A stretch of 64,000 bases of DNA from Tenacibaculum pelagium (lineage in GTDB: Bacteria > Bacteroidota > Bacteroidia > Flavobacteriales > Flavobacteriaceae): contig NZ_JACGLS010000003.1 of assembly GCF_014062345.1 (NCBI RefSeq), positions 310,001-374,000 of the forward strand. Direction: 5' to 3'. Made by a program: the position numbers and the translations under genes. Position 1 is the stretch's first letter; every line of letters begins with the position of its first letter. The notes under the pieces are model-generated. The model was given only the letters and a program-made list of their open reading frames with translations, was not told the origin of the DNA and ran no database searches. Shown piece after piece: positions 1 through 7,687 of the stretch.

Positions 1-760
1 AGGCTTTTATTAAAGTTGAATTATCTACGCTTTTTTGACCAGTAATAATGGTACGCAAATGCAATAAATTCCCTGCTTTTATAGTTTCTGTTTCAGATGT
101 ATTTATGCTAGTGCAAACTTTCGAGAGTTTTTCGGTAATATAATCGGTAACAAATTGTTGTTCTTCAATTTCTTTAGGCTGCCAACTTACTTTCTTTAAA
201 TCATTAAAAACTTGTGTTCCTGCTAATGACATAGTAGAAAATTTGTCATTATTAATTTTCACTAAGGTTTCAGGAGTAGCTCCTAGCCACATTCCAACTT
301 TAGGGTGAAACCATAAATAAACAAAAGCAGTAGGGTAGGTGTTTAAAAGCTTTTTTAAAGTCTCTAAAGGATTTAAATTTGAAATCTCAATTTCTTCTTT
401 TCTTGATAAAACAACCTTTTTAAACAATTCATTTTCAATAGCGTCAATCCCTTCTTGTACTAATTGAATATGATTTTTTTCTGATGAATAATCAATGTCG
501 AAATTATTGCTAGTAATTGAACTGTTATCTATGTTAATTTCTTCCTGAATTAAAATAGATTGATTTTCAGGAATTAAAACAGAAGGATTCGTATCATCAA
601 ATGGGGCAAAAATAAAACCGCCCTCATTATAATGTTTTGACGTGTGTAATTCATTGTTTTTTTGAAACCAACCTTTAATCGTTATTGAGTTAGATTTATT
701 ATATACAACAAAGGGGAGTTTATTATTTAAAGCTTTTTCTATTTGTGAAAATATATTCAA
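1..760 (-). CDS. menF: Isochorismate synthase, N-terminal 253 residues (cut by window edge)
   Basis: Converts chorismate to isochorismate, the first committed step of menaquinone (or siderophore) synthesis; cytosolic. Reading the minus strand from TTG at 760 gives an open frame to the window edge with chorismate-binding motifs VVLSR (116-120), GATPE (160-164) and MSLAGT (177-182); family members are about 350-380 residues, so roughly the last third is missing. The TTG start shares bases with the TGA stop of the upstream hydrolase (TTGA overlap), which implies translational coupling. It is third in a minus-strand operon after a thioesterase and a hydrolase. The menF assignment over entC rests on this context and on menaquinone being the usual quinone of the group. 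Confidence 0.88.
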   Translation of the reverse strand, partial: MNIFSQIEKALNNKLPFVVYNKSNSITIKGWFQKNNELHTSKHYNEGGFIFAPFDDTNPSVLIPENQSILIQEEINIDNSSITSNNFDIDYSSEKNHIQLVQEGIDAIENELFKKVVLSRKEEIEISNLNPLETLKKLLNTYPTAFVYLWFHPKVGMWLGATPETLVKINNDKFSTMSLAGTQVFNDLKKVSWQPKEIEEQQFVTDYITEKLSKVCTSINTSETETIKAGNLLHLRTIITGQKSVDNSTLIKA

Positions 761-1605
761 TCTAATTGTTTTAGTAGTTCTTGTTTTATTTCGTTAAAAT
801 TACTCCAAACCAATCCATGTCCCGCATCTTTTATAGGAATCAAATCAAATTGATTTTTTGGTAATTGATTTTGTAAAAAAGTTGAGTTTTTAAAAGGAAC
901 AATCCAATCATTGGTTCCATGAATACTTATAATTTTGTTAGGAGAAGATTTCCAATTGTCTTCGAAATTCTTTAAATCTCTTCTATGTGATAGTTTTTCT
1001 TTCGAAGCTTCTTTCCAAATATCAGGGATTAGCCATCTTGTTAAGCTAGATTTATATAAGTTAAGTGCCCAAGGCATAGGTTCTACCTTACTATAAAGAG
1101 CAGGAGCTAATAAAATTATTTTGTTTAATTTTTGCTTAACGGCTAAGGCAATTGGTCCACCGTAAGAATAACCGAGTATAATAGTTTTGTTAGGGTTTAA
1201 ATCTTTGATGATATCATTTAACATATTTCTTTCAAAAGCAATGCTTTCTTGTACAGAATTTTTATCTTCAAAATTATAACCAATTCTGTCATATGAAATC
1301 ATGTTTACTTTACTTAAAAGTGTACTGTCTTTCATGTATTCAACAAAGTCTGTAGATGACCCTATTGTACCATGAATAAAAACTAAAGTGGGTAAAGTTG
1401 TGTCTCTTTTTATTGTTAGTTTTCTATATTTAAAACCTTTAAAGTTTTCTTGAGTGATAATAGGTTTAATTGTTTGACTAAATTTTTCGAGGACAACTTT
1501 ATTAGACTTAGGTGCTGTAAAACTTGAAAATAAATAGTAGATAACTACAAGAGCTACTAAAAGTAAAATGCTAGTAAATTTTAATATTTTTTTTAAAATC
1601 AGCAT
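757..1605 (-). CDS. Membrane-anchored alpha/beta hydrolase
   Basis: A 282-residue hydrolase with an N-terminal hydrophobic segment (about 9-29) that should anchor it in the inner membrane or act as an uncleaved signal. The fold is shown by the oxyanion-side motif FIHGT (76-80), nucleophile elbow GYSYGG with Ser147, Asp233 in HGTNDW and His263 in DAGHG, a complete Ser-Asp-His triad. It lies 1 bp after a thioesterase and overlaps menF by a TTGA junction, so it is co-translated with menaquinone genes. MenH is also an alpha/beta hydrolase, but MenH is soluble; this anchored protein may do something else. The substrate cannot be told from sequence. Confidence 0.8.
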   Translation of the reverse strand: MLILKKILKFTSILLLVALVVIYYLFSSFTAPKSNKVVLEKFSQTIKPIITQENFKGFKYRKLTIKRDTTLPTLVFIHGTIGSSTDFVEYMKDSTLLSKVNMISYDRIGYNFEDKNSVQESIAFERNMLNDIIKDLNPNKTIILGYSYGGPIALAVKQKLNKIILLAPALYSKVEPMPWALNLYKSSLTRWLIPDIWKEASKEKLSHRRDLKNFEDNWKSSPNKIISIHGTNDWIVPFKNSTFLQNQLPKNQFDLIPIKDAGHGLVWSNFNEIKQELLKQLD

Positions 1606-1606
1606 G

Positions 1607-2023
1607 TTATTTTTTGTCTAAAACAATATTGGTAATCTTACAAAGTGAGATTAGATTATTTTCTTCATCAACAATTTTAACTTCCCATAAATGGGTTGTT
1701 CTTCCTTGATGAATGGCTTTTGCGGTAGCGAATACTTCTCCGTCTTTTTTGCTTTTTAAATGATTAATGCTCAGTTCAATCCCTTTAATAATTTTAGATT
1801 TGTCTTTTAAGAAAAAAGCAGAAGCGCAACTACCTACAGTTTCAGCTAGTGCAGCAGTTGCTCCACCATGCAATAAACCATAAGGCTGATGTACTTTAGA
1901 ATTTACAGGCATTTTGGCAGTAATATAGTCTTCTCCAACATCTATAAACTCAATATTTAAAGTTTCCATTAAAGTATTTTTATTAAAACCATTAAGAATA
2001 TCGAGAGATTGTTGCTTGTTCAT
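1607..2023 (-). CDS. Hot-dog fold acyl-CoA thioesterase (PaaI/MenI-like)
   Basis: A 138-residue cytosolic hot-dog thioesterase with the family signature HQPYGLLHGG (45-54) and the likely catalytic Glu61 in ALAETVG. Next to menF it is a good candidate for the 1,4-dihydroxy-2-naphthoyl-CoA hydrolase of menaquinone synthesis (inference). A TTG seven codons upstream is in frame, but it overlaps the TAnnTTTG promoter element at 2042-2049, so the ATG at 2023 is preferred; this also gives the usual family length. First gene of the operon with the hydrolase and menF. Confidence 0.85.
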   Translation of the reverse strand: MNKQQSLDILNGFNKNTLMETLNIEFIDVGEDYITAKMPVNSKVHQPYGLLHGGATAALAETVGSCASAFFLKDKSKIIKGIELSINHLKSKKDGEVFATAKAIHQGRTTHLWEVKIVDEENNLISLCKITNIVLDKK

Positions 2024-2041
2024 ATTACTAAATTTATCATT

Positions 2042-2059
2042 CAAAAATACGTATTTTTG
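2042..2059. promoter_or_regulatory. Palindromic divergent promoter core
   Basis: CAAAAATACGTATTTTTG is a perfect 18-bp palindrome. Each half is a perfect Bacteroidota -7 element: TATTTTTG at 2052-2059 on plus (for the gene at 2080) and at 2049-2042 on minus (for the thioesterase at 2023). The two elements are separated by only 2 bp, so polymerase cannot occupy both at once. Confidence 0.65.
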
Positions 2060-2079
2060 TTGCGACTAAAAATGTTAGA

Positions 2080-2568
2080 ATGTATAAAGTACGAGTAATA
2101 TTAGATACCAAAGAAGATGTGATTAGAACCTTGTTGATTGATGAGGCTAAATCATTAGAATATTTACATTTTGAGATCGCAAAATCATTTGGTTTTGATG
2201 GACAAGAAATGGCTTCTTTTTATCGTACCGATGAAGAATGGAATCAAGGAGAGGAAATTCCGTTATTTAATATGGCTGAAGCTGGAGAAGAAATTTCGAT
2301 GGCTACCTGTGTTATTAACGAAACTTTACCTTTTGCAAATGATAAGTTGATTTATGTGTATGACTTCTTACAAATGTGGACGTTCTATGTAGAACTTGTT
2401 GAATTATCTAATGAAGTTGTTACAGGGACGAAAACAGTTTTATCTGTAGGGAAAATTCCTGATGAAGCTCCTGAGAAAGAGTTTGTAGCAGATGATCTTT
2501 TAGGAGAAGACGATGAATTTAAAGATGATTTTGAAAGTTTAGATGATTTCGATTTTGATAACTACTAG
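2080..2568 (+). CDS. Plasmid pRiA4b ORF-3-like family protein
   Basis: A 162-residue acidic protein of the pRiA4b ORF-3-like family (also called IS1096 TnpR-like), recognised from the N-terminal beta-rich segment and the YDFLQMWTFYVELV motif (residues 109-122). The C-terminus after about residue 135 is a run of Asp/Glu (DDLLGEDDEFKDD). Function unknown in chromosomal copies; the name does not imply transposition here. It is followed after 3 bp by the threonylcarbamoyl-AMP synthase homologue and shares its promoter. Transcription probably starts just after the -7 element at 2052-2059, leaving a leader of about 15 bases. Confidence 0.8.
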   Translation: MYKVRVILDTKEDVIRTLLIDEAKSLEYLHFEIAKSFGFDGQEMASFYRTDEEWNQGEEIPLFNMAEAGEEISMATCVINETLPFANDKLIYVYDFLQMWTFYVELVELSNEVVTGTKTVLSVGKIPDEAPEKEFVADDLLGEDDEFKDDFESLDDFDFDNY

Positions 2569-2571
2569 CAT

Positions 2572-3192
2572 ATGGCACAGTTTATAAAGTTATATAACGA
2601 CAATCCGAGTGAAAAAGAGATTGCTAAAATTGTAAAAGTTTTACAAAATGGTGGTTTAGTAATTTACCCAACCGATACGGTATATGGTTTGGGTTGCGAT
2701 ATAACAAATACTAAGGCTTTAGAGAAAGTGGCGAAAATAAAAGGCGTGAAGTTAGAGAAGTCTAACTTTTCTTTTGTATGTAATAATTTAAGTCACTTGT
2801 CAGATTATGTAAAGCAAATAGATACTGCTACCTATAAAATATTAAAAAGAGCTTTACCAGGACCTTATACTTTTATTTTACCAGGAAGTAACTCGCTGCC
2901 AAAAGTATTTAAGAAACGTAAAACTGTTGGTATTCGTGTGCCAGATAATAATATTGCAAGAGCTATTGTTGAAGCTTTAGGAAACCCAATCGTTTCTACA
3001 TCTATTCATGATGAAGACGAGGTAATCGAATATACTACCGATCCTGAATTAATTTTTGAAAAATGGCAAAATACTGTAGATGTTGTTGTTGATGGTGGTT
3101 TTGGAGACAATCATGCATCTACAGTAATCGATTTAACAGAAGGTGAACCTGAAGTAATCCGTGAAGGAAAAGGAAGTTTAGATATTTTGTAA
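2572..3192 (+). CDS. L-threonylcarbamoyladenylate synthase family (YrdC/YciO type)
   Basis: A 206-residue YrdC-domain protein. This family makes threonylcarbamoyl-AMP from Thr, bicarbonate and ATP for the t6A37 modification of ANN-decoding tRNAs. Seen: the nucleotide/threonine-site motif YPTDTVYGLGCD (32-43), GIRVPDN and the STSIH segment. It has only the YrdC domain and lacks the C-terminal Sua5 domain; the sequence is closer to YciO than to TsaC, and YciO has been linked to weaker activity, so it may not be the only such enzyme in the genome. Co-transcribed with the preceding gene and convergent with DUF2911. Confidence 0.85.
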   Translation: MAQFIKLYNDNPSEKEIAKIVKVLQNGGLVIYPTDTVYGLGCDITNTKALEKVAKIKGVKLEKSNFSFVCNNLSHLSDYVKQIDTATYKILKRALPGPYTFILPGSNSLPKVFKKRKTVGIRVPDNNIARAIVEALGNPIVSTSIHDEDEVIEYTTDPELIFEKWQNTVDVVVDGGFGDNHASTVIDLTEGEPEVIREGKGSLDIL

Positions 3193-3195
3193 ATT

Positions 3196-3729
3196 CTAGT
3201 AACTAAAGTTAATATAAACTTCAACATTATCCCAAGCTAATAAAAGCTTACCACTATTGTTTTTTCCACTGAAAGCAATTCCGAAAGCTTCAATTGTTTT
3301 TTCGCTATGCTTAATAGGTACTTCAAATTCTAATACATTTTTAGAAGAATCATAATCATATGTCCCCCAAGTAAACAAGTTTGAGTTAAATATAATTTTC
3401 CATGAGTTTTTATTAGGTATGGCATATATTGTATAATTGCCAGTCTTTAGTTTTTTACCTTCAATAATAATATCTTGATACAAGTTTAATTCGGTAGATT
3501 GATTTGCTCCTACTCGCCATATTTTCCCATAAGGAACTAATGAGCCGAATACTTCTCTTTCTTTTTTTTGAGGTCTACTGTAAATAATTCTTGCAACCGG
3601 AAGAGTCCCTTGTCCATTGGGTCTAAAAACAGCTAAGTCTAATGGACTAGTATCTAGCTTTTTTATTTTTTGAGCATAAGAAGAATTAAAGAAACTTAAA
3701 AGAACTACTATTAATGCTAATTTTTTCAT
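3196..3729 (-). CDS. DUF2911 exported protein
   Basis: A 177-residue protein with a signal peptide (1-19, ending FNSSYAQ) and a DUF2911 domain covering the rest (core GSLVPYGKIWRVGANQSTE, then IIIEGKKLKTGNYTIYAIP). The predicted product is a periplasmic or surface beta-sandwich of unknown function, common in Bacteroidota. It follows the lectin-fold gene at 3738 by 8 bp on the same strand, so the two are one operon and likely secreted together. Confidence 0.82.
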   Translation of the reverse strand: MKKLALIVVLLSFFNSSYAQKIKKLDTSPLDLAVFRPNGQGTLPVARIIYSRPQKKEREVFGSLVPYGKIWRVGANQSTELNLYQDIIIEGKKLKTGNYTIYAIPNKNSWKIIFNSNLFTWGTYDYDSSKNVLEFEVPIKHSEKTIEAFGIAFSGKNNSGKLLLAWDNVEVYINFSY

Positions 3730-3737
3730 GTTTATTA

Positions 3738-4838
3738 TTATTTAACTGTTATGTTATTGTTGTTTTTAAATCTACCTGTAACAAGCCAACCTCCAAAGTC
3801 TTCTGATACAGCCATTAGTAAAGTGTTTTTTCCTTTTTTGAGAGGCAAATAAACTGCATCAAATAAACCAACTGTACCCAAATACCTATAATCTCTTGAG
3901 CGCCATTTGTTAGTGCCTTTATAAATCGGTTTTCCGTTTAAAATTACAATTATTCTATCACTATAACCAAATTCAAATATTTTAGTTTGATTTTTATAAG
4001 AATCAATTTCAAGTTTTGTAAAAACGGTATTTCCAGGCTTTCCGTTATATAGTTGATGTTTTCTTGATATGTTGGCAGCCGTACCTTCTTCAATTACTAT
4101 ATCACCTACCCATTTTCTAGAATTAATAATTTTCTTAAAATTGTTTATGTTTTTAAGTTGTTTTTCTTCAAACATGTCGGAAACTTTCCATTTAGTAATT
4201 AGATTCTTAATTGGTTTCCTTTTTTTAGGTTTAAAGTCAACAATATTTGAATTGTTTGGATTTATAATAATATTAGCTAAATGCATTCCTGTAAAGCGAC
4301 CTCCTCTAAAAGCAATAGCTCCTTCTTGAGTTTTATGAAATAGATTCCAAGATAAATTAGGTTTTTTGCTATAGTCTAAAAATACTTGAGCTTTATTGCC
4401 GTTTACTACGAGTTTTACATGAGTCCAATCATTAAACTTATAGTTATATGGAAAAGAATATTTTTCGCCAAAATAAAGTTGCCATGGTGTAATTCCTTTA
4501 GTAGCTGGTGCAGCTTGATTAGCGTCTGGCTTACCAGACAAATGAGGTCTCATAAACCATTGTTCTGAATCAAAATCTTTTGTACCTCTAAAATATACAC
4601 CAGGAAAAGCTTGTTCTTCTTTCAAAAAAATATCAAACTCAATGGTACCGTTTAAAAAAGTTTTGTTTTTTAATGTTATAGCTCCAGATTGGATATAAAT
4701 AGCGTCTTTGCCTTTATAATTTTCAATAATATAAGATTTTGCTTTAATGTCCCAATTAATAGTATCTAAAGGAATGTGTTTTTGACAAAAACTAATATTT
4801 GAAATAAATAAGAAAATAAAAAATAACCTAGTAATCAT
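3738..4838 (-). CDS. Exported lectin-fold protein (DUF1080-like, 3-keto-disaccharide hydrolase type)
   Basis: A 366-residue exported protein (signal peptide about 1-18) whose first half resembles concanavalin-A-like DUF1080 domains: a strand pattern IEFDIFLKEEQAFPGVYFRG, then DWTHVKLVVNGNKAQVFLD, typical of jelly-roll carbohydrate-binding or keto-disaccharide hydrolase domains. The C-terminal part (about 245-360) is a second beta-rich domain (KIFEFGYSDRIIVILNGKPIYKG). No catalytic residues can be assigned with confidence. It heads an operon with DUF2911 and is divergent from a membrane-spanning HTH regulator at 4956, a likely controller. Confidence 0.62.
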   Translation of the reverse strand: MITRLFFIFLFISNISFCQKHIPLDTINWDIKAKSYIIENYKGKDAIYIQSGAITLKNKTFLNGTIEFDIFLKEEQAFPGVYFRGTKDFDSEQWFMRPHLSGKPDANQAAPATKGITPWQLYFGEKYSFPYNYKFNDWTHVKLVVNGNKAQVFLDYSKKPNLSWNLFHKTQEGAIAFRGGRFTGMHLANIIINPNNSNIVDFKPKKRKPIKNLITKWKVSDMFEEKQLKNINNFKKIINSRKWVGDIVIEEGTAANISRKHQLYNGKPGNTVFTKLEIDSYKNQTKIFEFGYSDRIIVILNGKPIYKGTNKWRSRDYRYLGTVGLFDAVYLPLKKGKNTLLMAVSEDFGGWLVTGRFKNNNNITVK

Positions 4839-4955
4839 AATTAATGCATTTTAATGATACTCAAAAGTCTAAAAATCTATTTTTCAGTAAGAAACAAACA
4901 CGTTCAAGTTGATTCATAGTTGTTCAAGTGGTATTTTTTAGTGATTTTTGTTACA

Positions 4956-6203
4956 ATGAGTGGATATAAAGAATATAATGATGTACAGCGTTGTTTAATT
5001 TTAATTGAAGAAAAATTAAACTGGGGAAGTTCAAAAGAATGGCATAATGATGTTTTTATTGAGTTGAGTGAAAGAATTCAAGAAGAAACAAAAGTGTTAT
5101 TGAGTTCAACTACTTTGAAAAGAGTATGGGGGAGAGTTAATTATAACAGTGCACCAAGTATTAGTACACTTAATGCGTTGGCTCAATTTGCAGGTTTTTT
5201 AAATTGGAGAGATTTTAAAAATAACAACGATGCTTCTGAATTTACCTTTTATAAGAAATCCGTACTTAAGAATTTAAAAGTAATAATGCTTTCAGCCTTT
5301 ATTATTGCTGCGTTGTTTTTATCTATATTTTCTATGTCAAGTAATAAAAGCACTAGAGTAAAAGATTATTCAAAGGTGCTTTTTAAAAGTAGAGCTATAG
5401 TTGAAGGTTTACCTAATTCAGTAGTTTTTGATTTTGATTTAAAAGATGTTAAATCTGATAATATTTTGATTCAACAGTATTGGGATGCTACTAAAACAAT
5501 AAAGATTGATCGTGAGCAGAAACAGGCAACAGGGCAGTATTATTTCCCAGGATATTTTAGAGCAAAATTGTTGATTGATAATCAAATTGTAAAAGAACAC
5601 GATTTATTTATTAAATCTAATGGCTGGTTAGGAACCTTAGATTACGAACCAGTACCTAAGTATTTTAAGGAAAGAGAGATTAAGAAAGGGAATAGTTTAT
5701 CGTTTTCTAAAAAGATTTTAGAAGAAGTTGCTGAATTGGAGAAGCCGATTACATCTACATTTCATTATGTAAATGATTTAGGAAGCATTTCGGGAGATAA
5801 TTTTGAGTTAGTATCTAATGTAAGAAATCTGTTTACTGAAAAATGGGGAGTGTGCCAGAAAACAACAATTATTATAGTAGGAACAAAAAGTGCATTGTTA
5901 ATTCCTTTTTCAATATCAGGGTGTGTTTCTGAAATAGGTTTAATGTTAAGTGATGTCTACTTAGATGGAAAGAAGAGTGATTTATCAGCATTCGGAACTG
6001 ACTTATCTAGTTTTAAAAATATAAAAATAAAAACTGAAGATAAAAATATTACTGTTTATGTTGAAGGAGAGCAGATTTATAAGAGCTCTTATAAAGAACC
6101 TTTAGGTAATATAGTTGGAGTTCGATTTAAATTTAAAGGAATTGGCGAAGTTGAAGATTTAATGTTAAAAGATTTGAAAGGAAAAAGCTTCTTAAAAATT
6201 TAA
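4956..6203 (+). CDS. HTH regulator with one membrane segment and a sensor domain
   Basis: A 415-residue one-component regulator. The cytoplasmic N-terminus carries a helix-turn-helix-like segment typical of Bacteroidota (LLSSTTLKRVWGRVNYNSAP, then TLNALAQFAGFLNWRDF, about residues 48-90). One membrane helix follows near 108-128, then an outside domain of about 280 residues, beta-rich at the end. The start is placed at ATG 4956 instead of the in-frame TTG at 4920, because a near-consensus -7 (GATTTTTG, 4943-4950) lies between them; this gives a nearly leaderless message. Divergent from the lectin-fold/DUF2911 operon, suggesting local control (inference). Confidence 0.65.
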   Translation: MSGYKEYNDVQRCLILIEEKLNWGSSKEWHNDVFIELSERIQEETKVLLSSTTLKRVWGRVNYNSAPSISTLNALAQFAGFLNWRDFKNNNDASEFTFYKKSVLKNLKVIMLSAFIIAALFLSIFSMSSNKSTRVKDYSKVLFKSRAIVEGLPNSVVFDFDLKDVKSDNILIQQYWDATKTIKIDREQKQATGQYYFPGYFRAKLLIDNQIVKEHDLFIKSNGWLGTLDYEPVPKYFKEREIKKGNSLSFSKKILEEVAELEKPITSTFHYVNDLGSISGDNFELVSNVRNLFTEKWGVCQKTTIIIVGTKSALLIPFSISGCVSEIGLMLSDVYLDGKKSDLSAFGTDLSSFKNIKIKTEDKNITVYVEGEQIYKSSYKEPLGNIVGVRFKFKGIGEVEDLMLKDLKGKSFLKI

Positions 6204-7202
6204 TTATTTCAATTCTTCAAACTTTTTTCTGCCCAATGCAAAGTATTGCCAAATAACTGAAGTGTGTAAAAAGTAGTTCTTCTTTTTATTTAATTGCTTA
6301 CGTTTCTTTAAAAACTTAAAAAAGTTTTTGTAAAAACTAAAATGCGCTTTTACAATAGCCCAGGTATGTAATGGTTTTAAACCGAATAAAAACTTTATTC
6401 CTGCAATTCCGTCAAGAACTAATCGAGAAAAAATAACCAAAGCAACTGTTCGTGTCGGTACATTTTTAAGTAAGGTTAGTAAGCTATTTCTAAAATTTAA
6501 AAATGTTTTTCTTGGGTTTAATGTTTCCAACGTAGCACCACCAACATGATATACGGTTGAGGTTCCAACATATTTTATGTCAAATCCCTTGTTTTGAGCG
6601 TGCCAACACAAGTCAATTTCTTCTTGGTGCGCAAAGTAATCTTCATCGAAACCTTGTAGTTTATGAAACACTGAAGAACGAATAAAAAGACATGCACCAG
6701 AAGCCCAAAAGATATCAGTAGTATCATCAAACTGATTTTGGTCAGTTTCTAAAGTATCAAATAAACGACCTCGGCAATATGGATATCCAAAAGCATCGAT
6801 ATAACCGCCAGCTGCTCCAGCGTATTCAAACTTCGTTTTATTTTTAAAATCTAAAATTTTAGGTTGAATAATAGCTGAGTTTTCTTCTTCTTTAAAAGTT
6901 TTTAAAATAGGTGTTAGCCAATTTTTGGTAACTTCAATATCAGAATTTACTAAGCAATAAATATCAGCTTTAATATGTTGTAATGCGTCATTATATCCTT
7001 TGGCATAACCTCCGTTTGTAGTGTTCTGAACAATTTTTACAGAAGGATAATGTTGTTTGATAAAGTTAATAGAGTCATCTGTAGAAGCATTATCAGCCAC
7101 ATAAACTTCAGCTTCTTTAGAACTAAATTCTATGACAGATGGTAAAAATTGCTCTAACAATTTTTTACCATTCCAATTTAATATAACGATTGCTGTTTTC
7201 AC
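6204..7202 (-). CDS. Family 2 glycosyltransferase
   Basis: A 332-residue GT2 enzyme: nucleotide-binding start AIVILNWNG (4-12), VADNASTDDS, and an NSD metal-site variant of the DXD motif at 86-88, with the acceptor-site region ASGACLFIR and FDEDYFAHQEEIDLCWHAQ. It resembles rhamnosyl/dTDP-sugar transferases of surface polysaccharide assembly. The C-terminal 100 residues are basic and amphipathic, suggesting membrane association. The start is GTG. A perfect -7 (TAAGTTTG, 7208-7215) ends 5 bases before it, implying a leaderless GTG message. Substrate unknown. Confidence 0.85.
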   Translation of the reverse strand: MKTAIVILNWNGKKLLEQFLPSVIEFSSKEAEVYVADNASTDDSINFIKQHYPSVKIVQNTTNGGYAKGYNDALQHIKADIYCLVNSDIEVTKNWLTPILKTFKEEENSAIIQPKILDFKNKTKFEYAGAAGGYIDAFGYPYCRGRLFDTLETDQNQFDDTTDIFWASGACLFIRSSVFHKLQGFDEDYFAHQEEIDLCWHAQNKGFDIKYVGTSTVYHVGGATLETLNPRKTFLNFRNSLLTLLKNVPTRTVALVIFSRLVLDGIAGIKFLFGLKPLHTWAIVKAHFSFYKNFFKFLKKRKQLNKKKNYFLHTSVIWQYFALGRKKFEELK

Positions 7203-7220
7203 AAAGGCAAACTTATGTTT

Positions 7221-7670
7221 TTATTCTGATTTGTAAGAAGGAATGTCTTGTAAAAAAACATAGGTTTCCTTTTCTTTATCTAACATGCAAAAAAAATGTT
7301 GTAGTCCGTTGGTAACAATTAAATATTTCGCATTTAACTTTAAATTATAACGAGCAATCTGATCGAAAGTAGCTTGATTAATTTTAATATTCGGAGCTTT
7401 ACATTCTACAATAATATTAGGTGTTCCATCAGAAGAAAAAAGAACAATATCAGTACGTTTTTTTAAATTGTTAATTGTCAGTTGTTTTTCAATAGCGATT
7501 AAAGAAACTGGGTAGTTCTTTTCTTCAATTAAAAACTGTACAAAATGCTGACGAACCCATTCCTCTGGAGTTAATACCACATGTTTTTTTCTCAAATTAT
7601 CAAAAATAAGCGTCTTATTTTCGTTACTTTTGAGCTTGAATGCATAGGATGGCAGATTGAGTTTTTGCAT
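7221..7670 (-). CDS. HSDR_N-type restriction-nuclease domain protein, stand-alone
   Basis: A 149-residue protein made only of the type I restriction enzyme R N-terminal domain (HSDR_N_2). The PD-(D/E)xK core is intact: Asp74 in RTDIVLF and Glu89-Cys-Lys91 in IIVECKAP. No helicase, specificity or methylase gene is nearby, so it is not part of a restriction system here; its place back to back with holA suggests a DNA-metabolism role (inference). A perfect -7 (TACTTTTG, minus, 7675-7682) ends 4 bases before ATG. Only 17 bp separate it from holA. Confidence 0.8.
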   Translation of the reverse strand: MQKLNLPSYAFKLKSNENKTLIFDNLRKKHVVLTPEEWVRQHFVQFLIEEKNYPVSLIAIEKQLTINNLKKRTDIVLFSSDGTPNIIVECKAPNIKINQATFDQIARYNLKLNAKYLIVTNGLQHFFCMLDKEKETYVFLQDIPSYKSE

Positions 7671-7687
7671 ACCTCAAAAGTAAGAAA

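Noticed and set aside
2080..2568. Transposon or plasmid remnant, from the family name pRiA4b ORF-3
   Set aside because: No inverted repeats, transposase or composition shift; the family is a common chromosomal one.
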